Origin: CAMFTQ01 sp051881615
GTDB taxonomy: Bacteria; Bacillota; Clostridia; Oscillospirales; Acutalibacteraceae
Reading direction: 5' to 3'
Assembly: GCA_051881615.1 (NCBI GenBank)
Contig: JBJEQF010000005.1
Location: 11,198 to 75,197 of the forward strand
Length of the DNA: 64,000 nt
Shown: piece after piece, positions 8,512 to 16,089 of the stretch
Layout: each line of letters begins with the position of its first letter
How positions within the stretch are numbered: position 1 is the stretch's first letter
The notes under the pieces: model-generated
What the model saw: only the letters and a program-made list of their open reading frames with translations
Database searches by the model: none
Told to the model about the DNA's origin: nothing
Position numbers and translations under genes: made by a program

Positions 8512-8607
8512 GTTTTAAAATTTCATTTTTCCGCGTTTTCCTTTGGGCAATACCGCATAAATATAATGTGCAGATTGCGCAGTCAGAATTCAGGACAAAA
8601 TAACCGA

Positions 8608-8665
8608 AAATACGTGACAGGGAGTGCGCTAAGGCGACAGCCGCCGATTGCGCGGTAACGTATTT
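8608..8665. other. Imperfect hairpin in the xre-deacetylase intergenic region
   Basis: AAATACGT (8608-8615) pairs with ACGTATTT (8658-8665). The enclosed GC-rich sequence has further nested GCGC/GCGC and GGCG/CGCC pairings. The remainder of the roughly 370-base gap holds only the promoters. It could be a weak terminator, a leader RNA or a repeat remnant. No protein-coding content was seen. Confidence 0.4.
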
Positions 8666-8720
8666 ATTGACATTATACTAAACAACAACAGAAAACAGGT
8701 GAAATTCGTCGCTTTTAAAA

Positions 8721-8749
8721 TTGACATTAAATTTAAAAAGATGTATTAT
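8721..8749 (+). promoter_or_regulatory. Promoter of the polysaccharide deacetylase gene
   Basis: Perfect TTGACA (8721-8726), 17-base spacer and TATTAT (8744-8749). The predicted start near 8756 rules out translation starts upstream of it and supports the ATG at 8790. Confidence 0.8.
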
Positions 8750-8789
8750 TATTCTGAAGGTTTATTATGGAATGAGGGACGGTATAGAA

Positions 8790-10337
8790 ATGGGCAGAAA
8801 TAATTATGTCGCCTATAACAAGCATCAGTATAAAAGACGGCGCAACAGACGCCGCACTATTAACAGGATTATTATTGTTACCTGCTTAATTCTTGCATTA
8901 TCACTTATTATCGGCGGTGTTGCGGCTGTTATTCACTTTTGTTTTCCAAACGAAAGCAAGTCAGAAGAAACACAGCCTTCAACCACTGCTGTCACACAAC
9001 CTGCTACCCAGCCGTCTACGGCTGACGTAACGTACAGTCAGGAGGGGTTTTCTGCAAAGGCGCTTACTCACAACAGCAAGCAAAACTGCGGCTACAGCGC
9101 ATTAGAGCTTCAAGGCTCTGACTACAAGGCGTTTTATCCGAAAACACCGTCACAGGCTATAAACGATAAGTCAAAAAGCGACGCTGAGAAATTTGTAAAT
9201 AACTACTTTACGGCTATGAAATCTCCCGTTAAATGTGCAGACTTTACGGCTACGCTCAGCGGCGGCAATATGCTTTCGGTCGTTTCCGATATTAAGGGCT
9301 TTAACGCAAAGGGTCAGGTTGAAACAGCTGACTATTTTACACGTGTATATGCCCTTAATGTAAGTCGTGAGCTTCAGCGTGAAGATATTTTCACCGAGGG
9401 CTTTTACGCATATGCAAGCGAGCAGGTACGCAGTTATTTTAAAAACAATAAGGATACAAAGGACAAATGCTCCTCTGATAAATTCCTGAATGCAACAGAA
9501 GGCTACGGCGTTAATTTTGACCGTTTTTCCTTTGACGATAACGGCTGTACTCTGCATTTTGACAGCAAGACGCTGTTTGATTTTGACGGTGAGCTGTATG
9601 ATGTAAGGCTAAAGTATGACGATATAACAGACTATATGAAGCTCGGTAAGGACGGCAACAGCAAGCCTGAGGAAACAGGCCCGACTTCGCCGCTTAATAT
9701 TGACAAAAATGCCGCTGTTGATCCGTCAAAGCCGATGGTGGCTATCACGTTTGATGACGGTCCGTCATATACGAATACTCCGATAATTCTTGACACTCTG
9801 GAAAAATACAACGCAAGGGCAACCTTCTTTGTAACGGGTGGGAATGCGAAGTCTTACCCCGAAATATTGAAGCGGGAGGTCGCTCTCGGCTGTCAGATAG
9901 GCAATCACTCGATGTATCACACTGCATTTCCTAAGCAGGAAAAGCCTGATATGCTTGCAGCCGTTGACGGTGTGAACGATATTGTTAAAAAAGCTACAGG
10001 CGGCTACGAAGTAACTATTGTCCGTCCTCCGTACGGTGATGTCGACAAAAGAGTTAAGCAAGTGCTGTCTAATTATCCGCTTATTCTGTGGAGCGTTGAC
10101 ACAATGGACTGGAGCACAAGAAACACTCAGTCAACCGTTGACAGCGTTATGAATGAGGCTTATGACGGTGCAATTATCCTTATGCACGATATTCACGCAG
10201 AAACAGCGGCGGCTGTGCAGCAATTTGTTCCTCAGCTTATTAACGCAGGGTATCAGCTTGTAACGGTAGATGAGCTGTACTACTACAAAAAAATGCCGCT
10301 GACAACAGGTGAGGTTCACTGCGAGGTATCAGAATAA
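8790..10337 (+). CDS. Membrane-anchored polysaccharide deacetylase (NodB family)
   Basis: A 515-residue surface enzyme that probably removes acetyl groups from peptidoglycan or another glycan. A very basic N-terminus (KRRRNRRR) is followed by one membrane helix (about 26-48), a Thr/Pro-rich linker, a middle domain resembling the DUF3298/RsiV type, and a C-terminal NodB domain (about 310-505). All catalytic motifs are present: TFDDGPS, HSMYH with the two zinc histidines, RPPYG, DTMDW and LMHDIH. The start is placed at MGRNNYV with GAGGG upstream; MRDGIEM at 8772 is the alternative. The basic-anchor N-terminus resembles that of the DHHW-like protein at 33 kb. Confidence 0.93.
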   Translation: MGRNNYVAYNKHQYKRRRNRRRTINRIIIVTCLILALSLIIGGVAAVIHFCFPNESKSEETQPSTTAVTQPATQPSTADVTYSQEGFSAKALTHNSKQNCGYSALELQGSDYKAFYPKTPSQAINDKSKSDAEKFVNNYFTAMKSPVKCADFTATLSGGNMLSVVSDIKGFNAKGQVETADYFTRVYALNVSRELQREDIFTEGFYAYASEQVRSYFKNNKDTKDKCSSDKFLNATEGYGVNFDRFSFDDNGCTLHFDSKTLFDFDGELYDVRLKYDDITDYMKLGKDGNSKPEETGPTSPLNIDKNAAVDPSKPMVAITFDDGPSYTNTPIILDTLEKYNARATFFVTGGNAKSYPEILKREVALGCQIGNHSMYHTAFPKQEKPDMLAAVDGVNDIVKKATGGYEVTIVRPPYGDVDKRVKQVLSNYPLILWSVDTMDWSTRNTQSTVDSVMNEAYDGAIILMHDIHAETAAAVQQFVPQLINAGYQLVTVDELYYYKKMPLTTGEVHCEVSE

Positions 10338-10352
10338 TCTGCCTTAAAGCAC

Positions 10353-10503
10353 AACAAAGGTTTGTACAAAAGCTACGACGAGGGAGCGCCGCTAAAAGCG
10401 GCAAATGAATAGAATTTATCCTTATTTTAAATATGATGAAATTCTATTCATTTCTTTCATTTGACAAATGTCAAATGAAAGGCTCCCTCGTCTTACCTTT
10501 GTT
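10353..10503. repeat. 151-base compound inverted repeat with three internal hairpins (MITE-like or structured RNA)
   Basis: The ends AACAAAGGT / ACCTTTGTT and the inner arms GACGAGGGAGC (10377-10387) / GCTCCCTCGTC (10482-10492) form an outer stem. Enclosed are three separate hairpins: GCCGC-TAAAA-GCGGC (10388-10402), a 15-bp stem AAATGAATAGAATTT / AAATTCTATTCATTT (10403-10417 with 10439-10453), and a 12-bp stem TTTCATTTGACA / TGTCAAATGAAA (10455-10466 with 10469-10480). There is no open reading frame. It sits between convergent genes and may also terminate transcription. Terminal inverted repeats with no coding content fit a MITE; the cloverleaf shape also fits an RNA. Confidence 0.65.
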
Positions 10504-10507
10504 TCTC

Positions 10508-11050
10508 TTATATACTGTGGCTGTTTAATATATTGCCGTCAAAATCCTTCCACAAAAATGTACCGTCACAAAGCGTCATATATCCGTGATGACTGTTTTC
10601 TTTCGGGATTGATACAGAGCCGGGGTTCATATACGTATATGCGCTATGCTCAACGCATTTCGGCACGTGCGTGTGACCGCAAAGCAGGATATCGCCGTTA
10701 TGAATAGGCGGCAAAGCGTCCTCGTTAAACTTATGACCGTGCGTTGCAAAAATCAATCTGTTGTTTGCGTAAAGAATACAATAATCCGCTAAAATCGGAA
10801 ATTTAAGCACCATCTGGTCTACCTCTGTGTCGCAGTTTCCCCTTACGCAAAGTATATCGTCTTGCATTGCGTTCAACAGCTCAATTACCCTTTTGGGGTT
10901 GTAGTCACGCGGCAGGTCGTTTCTCGGCCCGTGATACAGAATATCTCCGAGCAAGAGCAGCTTGTCGGCTTGCTCTTTTTTATACGCTTCAATCAGCCTT
11001 TCGCAATAATACAGCGAGCCGTGAATGTCGGAGGCTATCATTATTTTCAT
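10508..11050 (-). CDS. YfcE-type metallophosphoesterase
   Basis: A 180-residue calcineurin-like phosphodiesterase, cytoplasmic, substrate unknown. All metal-site motifs of the family are present in order: ASDIHGS, LLGDILYHGP, RGNCDTE, ATHGHKF and CGHTH. The start at MKIMIASDIHG matches the family N-terminus and has GAGGGTG upstream; longer in-frame starts lack similarity. It is divergent from the M23 peptidase gene and shares its short upstream region. E. coli YfcE acts on phosphodiester test substrates, and the physiological role is not settled. Confidence 0.92.
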   Translation of the reverse strand: MKIMIASDIHGSLYYCERLIEAYKKEQADKLLLLGDILYHGPRNDLPRDYNPKRVIELLNAMQDDILCVRGNCDTEVDQMVLKFPILADYCILYANNRLIFATHGHKFNEDALPPIHNGDILLCGHTHVPKCVEHSAYTYMNPGSVSIPKENSHHGYMTLCDGTFLWKDFDGNILNSHSI

Positions 11051-11168
11051 TTGTTTCACACCCTCTTTTTTAAAATCAATTATATTATAATTTCTCTGTA
11101 AAAAAATGCAACAGCTATTTTTGTTATCCTCACAAATTATTCTGCATATATTTATCTGAGGTGTTTTT

Positions 11169-12152
11169 ATGAAAAGAATGCTGTCTGCTTTTATTTTAAT
11201 ATTCATTATATCTATTGCGATAATGTGCAGCCTTGGCGGTATAGAAAATCAAACGAAAAGCTTTATTAAATACGTTGAATTCAACGTTCCCTATGAGGCT
11301 CTGAACAAGGCTATGCACATTGATATAGATTCACAGAATGAAGCTGTTAAAATCAGCTGGATAGATTTGCTTGCATACCTCGGTGCAAAATACGGCGGAG
11401 ATTTCAAAAACTACAAATCAACGCATATTGACGAGCTTGCAGAAAGGCTGAAATCGGGAGAAAAAATTGAGGACATCACAAAAAATATGAAGTATTTTTC
11501 ATATTACAGCAACGCTTATCACGCAGTGCTTGACGGCTTTCTGGGCGAATACGAAAGGACAACGCTAAACGATGACGGCAGTCAGAGCAAGGAAACCGTT
11601 TACGGACTTCGGGTGTTCTCCCCCATTGCAAAAACCTTTCCGTTTTCTCACTATGACGATTTCGGCGCAAGTCGTACCTATGGGTATAAAAGACAGCATT
11701 TAGGGCACGATCTTATGGCGGCAACAGGAACTCCGGTGATTGCTATAGAGGACGGAATTGTTGAGTGTATGGGTTGGAATCAGTACGGCGGCTGGCGGAT
11801 AGGCATACGGTCATTCGACAAAAAGCGATACTATTACTATGCGCATCTGCGGCAGAACAGACCGTATCACTGTGATTTAAAGGAGGGTATGAGCGTTAAG
11901 GCAGGCGATGTTATAGGCTATGTAGGCAGAACAGGCTACTCTGCTACAGAAAACACAAACGGCATTACGACAAGCCACCTGCACTTAGGCTTAGAGCTGA
12001 TTTTTGATGAAAGCCAAAAGGAAAGCGACAACGAAATATGGATAAATATGTATGAGATAACAAAGCTTTTACAGCAAAATCAGAGCGAGGTAACACGAGT
12101 TGCACAGACTAAGGAATTTTACAGTAAAAATCAGTTTGTAAAAACGCAGTAA
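11169..12152 (+). CDS. M23-family peptidase (LytM-like), membrane anchored
   Basis: A 327-residue secreted or membrane-anchored zinc endopeptidase, probably cutting peptidoglycan cross-bridges or acting as a regulator of such cutting. It starts with a signal/anchor helix (residues 4-22). The C-terminal LytM domain (about 165-300) has the zinc ligands HLGHD and HLHLG, plus the expected VIAIEDGIVE and YVGRTGYS turns. Residues 30-160 are an unassigned helical region. GAGGTG precedes the ATG. The active-site motifs look intact, so it is probably an enzyme. Confidence 0.9.
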   Translation: MKRMLSAFILIFIISIAIMCSLGGIENQTKSFIKYVEFNVPYEALNKAMHIDIDSQNEAVKISWIDLLAYLGAKYGGDFKNYKSTHIDELAERLKSGEKIEDITKNMKYFSYYSNAYHAVLDGFLGEYERTTLNDDGSQSKETVYGLRVFSPIAKTFPFSHYDDFGASRTYGYKRQHLGHDLMAATGTPVIAIEDGIVECMGWNQYGGWRIGIRSFDKKRYYYYAHLRQNRPYHCDLKEGMSVKAGDVIGYVGRTGYSATENTNGITTSHLHLGLELIFDESQKESDNEIWINMYEITKLLQQNQSEVTRVAQTKEFYSKNQFVKTQ

Positions 12153-12182
12153 CCGGTTAATCGGAATGTAATGCAAAAAATC

Positions 12183-12209
12183 ATCGGCACACAGAGCTTG
12201 TGTGCCGAT
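12183..12209. terminator. Bidirectional terminator between M23 peptidase and alcohol dehydrogenase genes
   Basis: An 11-bp stem (ATCGGCACACA / TGTGTGCCGAT) with a 5-base loop. T-rich tails follow on both strands, TTTT on the plus side and TTTTTT two bases beyond on the minus side. The genes on either side converge here. Confidence 0.85.
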
Positions 12210-12231
12210 TTTCAGTAATTATCCTTGATTA

Positions 12232-13446
12232 TCAGAAATCAATCTCTAAGTCATAGTAGCAAGCCTTTAAGAGCTTAACCATTTCTTCCTGTGTAGGAAT
12301 TCTTGGGTTAGAGCCTGTGCAGGCATCAAGAATTGCGTTAGCCGCAATATCCTCAACTCTTTCAAGGAATACCTCCTCGGGAACGAAGCCTGTTTCAGCA
12401 GGAAGTCCGTCTGCACCGTAGTTCTTGATGCAGTGCGGGATATTAAGCTCATCGCACATACCTCTTAAGAAGTCGATTAAGAGTGCTACCTTTTCATCAT
12501 CGCTTTCGCCGCCGAGTCCCATAAAGTCAGCAATTACACCGTAACGCTTTTTAGCTGTTTCGTCCTTTGCGTTAAATGCGATAACCTTTGGCAGGTACAT
12601 AGCGTTAGCCGCACCGTGAATGATGTGTGAGCCGTAGTCTGCAAATGCAGCGCCTGTCTTGTGAGCCATTGAGTGAACGATACCGAGAAGTGCGTTAGAG
12701 AAAGCCATACCTGCAAGGCACTGTGCGTTGTGCATAGAAGCACGTTTTTCCATATCGCCGTTGTAGGAAGGTACAAGGTCGCTCTGAATCATCTTGATAG
12801 CAAAAATTGCAAGCGGATCTGTGTAGTCGCAGTTGCAGGTTGAAACGTAAGCCTCAACAGCGTGAGTCATAGCGTCCATACCTGTGTGAGCAACGAGCTT
12901 TTTAGGCATTGTTTCTGCAAGCTCTGAATCTACGATAGCAACGTCCGGTGTAATCTCGAAGTCAGCAATCGGGTACTTGATGCCGTCCTGATAGTTTGTG
13001 ATAATAGAGAAAGCAGTAACCTCTGTAGCTGTACCCGAGGTTGACGGAATAGCGCAGAATTTAGCCTTTGTTCTGAGCTTTGGCAGACCGAATACCTTGC
13101 ACATATCCTCAAAGGTTGTTTCGGGATATTCGTACTTAATCCACATAGCCTTGGCAGCGTCAATCGGTGAGCCGCCGCCCATAGCTACAATCCAGTCAGG
13201 CTCAAACTCCTGCATAGCAGCAGCGCCCTTCATAACTGTTTCTACTGACGGGTCAGGCTCAACACCCTCAAAAAGGCGAACTTCCATACCTGCTTCTTCA
13301 AGATAAGACACAGCCTTATCAAGGAAGCCGTTTCTCTTCATAGCGCCGCCGCCGACAACTATGATAGCCTTTTTACCTGTTAAATTCTTAAGGTTCTCAA
13401 GCGAACCCTTGCCGTGATAAATGTCACGCGGTAATGTAAATCTCAT
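12232..13446 (-). CDS. Iron-containing alcohol dehydrogenase
   Basis: A 404-residue NAD(P)-dependent class III alcohol dehydrogenase, cytoplasmic, probably regenerating oxidised cofactor by reducing aldehydes during fermentation. The nucleotide-binding GGGSPIDAAKAM, the PSTSGTATEVTAF segment and the iron-site motifs DAMTHAVEAY, HSMAHKTGA and HGAANAMY are all visible. GGAGG precedes the ATG. A LysR-type gene is transcribed divergently from the same 216-base gap and may regulate it. Whether the substrate is butanol, ethanol or another alcohol cannot be told. Confidence 0.93.
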   Translation of the reverse strand: MRFTLPRDIYHGKGSLENLKNLTGKKAIIVVGGGAMKRNGFLDKAVSYLEEAGMEVRLFEGVEPDPSVETVMKGAAAMQEFEPDWIVAMGGGSPIDAAKAMWIKYEYPETTFEDMCKVFGLPKLRTKAKFCAIPSTSGTATEVTAFSIITNYQDGIKYPIADFEITPDVAIVDSELAETMPKKLVAHTGMDAMTHAVEAYVSTCNCDYTDPLAIFAIKMIQSDLVPSYNGDMEKRASMHNAQCLAGMAFSNALLGIVHSMAHKTGAAFADYGSHIIHGAANAMYLPKVIAFNAKDETAKKRYGVIADFMGLGGESDDEKVALLIDFLRGMCDELNIPHCIKNYGADGLPAETGFVPEEVFLERVEDIAANAILDACTGSNPRIPTQEEMVKLLKACYYDLEIDF

Positions 13447-13662
13447 TTTAAAAACCTCCGTTTGTAAAAAATAATATGTATGCGATTGCTCGCAAAAGTG
13501 ACTTTTTAAAGCTATTGTGCATTATCAATAGTTTTCGATTATATTTTACCACGAATTTTGTTTTTTGTATAATGCTTTTTTCTGATAAGTAGTATATAAT
13601 TATATAAATAGCATTTATTCCGTCTGCGGTCGGAAAACAGTAAAATTCGGAGGGTGCAAAGA

Positions 13663-14583
13663 GTGAAAATAAATCAACTGCGCTTTGCGGCAGAAATTGA
13701 AAAAACAGGTTCAATATCAAAGGCGGCAAAAAATCTGTTTATGGGACAGCCTAACCTTAGCAAGGCAATCAGAGAGCTTGAAGCAGAAATCGGCATAACA
13801 CTGTTTGAAAGAACACGTCACGGCGTTGAGCCGACAGAAAAGGGTGCACAGTTTTTATCGTATGCACGTTCAATCATTTTGCAGATGGACGAGCTTGAGG
13901 CACTCTACAAGCCGCACGACGACACAAACAGCCTTGATTTTTCTGTTTCTGTTCCAAGGGCAACCTACATATCGGTAGGCTTTACCGACTTTCTTAAAAA
14001 TGTCGGCGACAATATTTCTATAGACGTGCATTTTAAAGAAACGTCGGGTATGAACGCAATAGCTGACGTTGCAAGGGGAGAATCGGATATTGCCATTGTC
14101 CGTTATGAAAGCGACTGTGAGGAATACTATACAAATTTTATTCAGAATATGAATTTAAAGTACGAGCTTCTGCGTGAGTTTGATATGAAAATTCTGATGA
14201 ATAAAAATCATCCTCTTGCAAAAATGAAGGAGGTCCCCTATCATCTGCTAAGAGAATACATAGAGATTTCTCACGGAGATGTGCAAGAGGGCAAGGCGCT
14301 GACCTTTGCCGAAAAGAACAGAGGAAAGCAGATTGCCGGCAACAAGCGCACAATTTACGTGTACGAAAGAGGAAGTCAATTTGATTTATTAAACCGTGTA
14401 GAGGGTACGTATATGTGGGTATCGTCAGTGCCTAAGACGGTGCTTGATTTTTACAACCTCGTTCAGCGTGACTGCATTAAAACCTCGCTTAGGAATAAGG
14501 ACGTTCTTGTGTATAAAAAAACGCACAAGCTGACCCAAAGCGAGCTGAAGTTTTTGGAATGTGTAAAGAAGTATATTGAGTAA
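13663..14583 (+). CDS. LysR-family transcriptional regulator
   Basis: A 306-residue regulator with an N-terminal winged HTH (residues about 4-62, including GSISKAAKNLFMGQPNLSKA) and a C-terminal periplasmic-binding-like effector domain. The GTG at 13663 is chosen because GGAGG lies nine bases before it; another in-frame GTG three codons upstream overlaps that site. LysR regulators usually control the divergent neighbour, here the iron alcohol dehydrogenase. The effector is unknown. A strong terminator follows the stop. Confidence 0.92.
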   Translation: MKINQLRFAAEIEKTGSISKAAKNLFMGQPNLSKAIRELEAEIGITLFERTRHGVEPTEKGAQFLSYARSIILQMDELEALYKPHDDTNSLDFSVSVPRATYISVGFTDFLKNVGDNISIDVHFKETSGMNAIADVARGESDIAIVRYESDCEEYYTNFIQNMNLKYELLREFDMKILMNKNHPLAKMKEVPYHLLREYIEISHGDVQEGKALTFAEKNRGKQIAGNKRTIYVYERGSQFDLLNRVEGTYMWVSSVPKTVLDFYNLVQRDCIKTSLRNKDVLVYKKTHKLTQSELKFLECVKKYIE

Positions 14584-14590
14584 AATAAAA

Positions 14591-14628
14591 ACACCGTACG
14601 GACAGGGCTTCAGTTGTCTGTACGGTGT
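14591..14628. terminator. Bidirectional terminator after the LysR gene
   Basis: A 14-bp stem with one G-U pair (ACACCGTACGGACA / TGTCTGTACGGTGT) is followed by TTTGATATT on the plus strand and TTTTATTTTA on the minus strand. It serves the LysR gene and the convergent lipoprotein gene. Confidence 0.85.
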
Positions 14629-14696
14629 TTTGATATTATTAGGGTGATTAGCTTACGCAGTCTGCCAGCCGATGTATTATATCATCTGTCAGAGTT

Positions 14697-15275
14697 TTAT
14701 TGTGCAAGAAAATCTGCATATTCATATTGATCAATTCCGAACCTGTTAAAGTATGAAACCTCACTTAGCAAATATACGCCGGTGTCTTTTGCATCAAAGC
14801 ATTCAAATATAATATTATATGTTTTAGGGTTATAAACAACCTTTTTAATATCAGCATTACCAACCCTTAATGATTTATCTTCCGAATTTATTTTCGTATC
14901 ATTCTGCTCGTTGATACTATAATTATCCTCAAATACTATTTCATAATAACCGTTTGCATAGTACGCTTTATGTTCAGCCTTTATGCCCTCGTCAGATTTA
15001 ATTTCAGAAATCAATGAATTAAATTGTTCCTCTGTAGCAGAAATATCAAGAAAGATTTCATAACAAAGATCCAAATAATCATATAACGTGTACGAATACG
15101 AATTGACACTGTAAGCCTCTATGCTTTGCGGAAAAAACGCAGGAAAATTAACATAGCTTTCTGCCTTTCCGTATTCGCTGACATCTGTGACTTGCTTTTT
15201 GCCAAATACTCTGTCACAGCCAGCGAAAGCAAGGAGCATCAATGCACTTAGAATTATGCATATTGTTTTTTTCAA
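14697..15275 (-). CDS. Hypothetical lipoprotein
   Basis: A 192-residue predicted lipoprotein of unknown function. The signal peptide is clear: MKKT, hydrophobic core and lipobox LAFAGC with Cys19. The mature part is acidic and rich in Tyr, Asn and Ser, as in surface proteins, with alternating beta-prone stretches such as YNPKTYNIIFECF. No catalytic motif was recognised. It lies just downstream of the PnuC-like gene on the same strand with an 18-base gap, so the two may be cotranscribed, but a functional link is not evident. Confidence 0.75.
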   Translation of the reverse strand: MKKTICIILSALMLLAFAGCDRVFGKKQVTDVSEYGKAESYVNFPAFFPQSIEAYSVNSYSYTLYDYLDLCYEIFLDISATEEQFNSLISEIKSDEGIKAEHKAYYANGYYEIVFEDNYSINEQNDTKINSEDKSLRVGNADIKKVVYNPKTYNIIFECFDAKDTGVYLLSEVSYFNRFGIDQYEYADFLAQ

Positions 15276-15293
15276 AATAAATCCTCCATATAC

Positions 15294-15974
15294 TCAGCCT
15301 TGTACTGCTTCACGCTTTTTCCAGCAAATAAAGCCGTACATATCGTTTACAAAAAAGATTACAAAGTTCACGACTACCGGTATATACACAGGATTTTGGG
15401 CAGAGGCTAAAATCCACAGCACTATCAGCACTAAATCGTTAGACGCATAGCAGAGCGCATAATATGACGACCTAAGCATAGTCAGCGACGCCGCAAGAAA
15501 GCTTGTAGCTATTGAAACGGTACTGAAAAACAGATTAGGAGTATCAAGAGCTTTCAATATATAGTAAAACACTGCCGTTACAAGCACAGTGAAAAATGTC
15601 AGTATTAAGACAATTTTAGGTGTAATTTTTCGTATTTTGACAGTGCCGTTGTTGTCTGCTCCGGAATTTTTCGCCCACGTTATTATTGCCCACACAGACA
15701 TCGGAAGCGTCATTAAAGCATAAGTAATCATCTCTCCCCAATATCTGAACCTGTAGGATATGATTGCGTATAATATGCTGAAAACTGTCATCAGAACAGG
15801 CGACCAGACATTCCCCATTGCGGCAAATACAAGCGACGTTACACCGATACAGGTGGCTGTCAGCGTGAGCAAATCGACATCGCCCGACAGGATATTTGAT
15901 ACGACAATAAGTGAAACGGAAGCAATCCAAAGCACCCAATCCTTTTTTGCCATTTTTTGAAACGGATTGTTCAC
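15294..15974 (-). CDS. pnuC: PnuC-like nicotinamide riboside transporter
   Basis: A 226-residue integral membrane protein with about seven hydrophobic helices. The segments GNVWSPVLMTVFSILYAI, RYWGEMITYALMTLPMS and the C-terminal YALCYASNDLVLIVLWILA match the PnuC pattern of vitamin B3 precursor transporters. The GTG at 15974 is chosen because AAGGGG lies eight bases upstream. PnuC lets in nicotinamide riboside, which is trapped by phosphorylation. No NAD gene lies nearby and no NAD riboswitch was recognised, so the substrate is by family only. Confidence 0.75.
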   Translation of the reverse strand: MNNPFQKMAKKDWVLWIASVSLIVVSNILSGDVDLLTLTATCIGVTSLVFAAMGNVWSPVLMTVFSILYAIISYRFRYWGEMITYALMTLPMSVWAIITWAKNSGADNNGTVKIRKITPKIVLILTFFTVLVTAVFYYILKALDTPNLFFSTVSIATSFLAASLTMLRSSYYALCYASNDLVLIVLWILASAQNPVYIPVVVNFVIFFVNDMYGFICWKKREAVQG

Positions 15975-16000
15975 TTTACAAACCCCTTTCTGAAAACTCA

Positions 16001-16076
16001 AAAATATACCGTTTGGACAGAAAACCTCTCTTTTCTTTTATAGAATAAAAAGTGTTTCTGCTCAGACGGTATTTTT
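16001..16076 (-). terminator. Putative terminator of gltX-glnS
   Basis: On the minus strand ATACCGT...CAGAAA (16055-16072) pairs with TTTCTG...ACGGTAT (16006-16023), with a 5x5 internal loop and a roughly 30-base apical loop. ATTTTT follows. The long loop makes this less certain than the other terminators. Confidence 0.5.
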
Positions 16077-16089
16077 ATTTTCAGATAAC

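Noticed and set aside
8721..8789. Upstream translation start of the deacetylase
   Set aside because: The first codons would lie on the -35 and -10 elements of its own promoter.
16002..16089. NAD riboswitch upstream of the pnuC-like gene
   Set aside because: The sequence folds as a terminator-like hairpin of glnS and lacks the conserved NAD-II or class I features I know.
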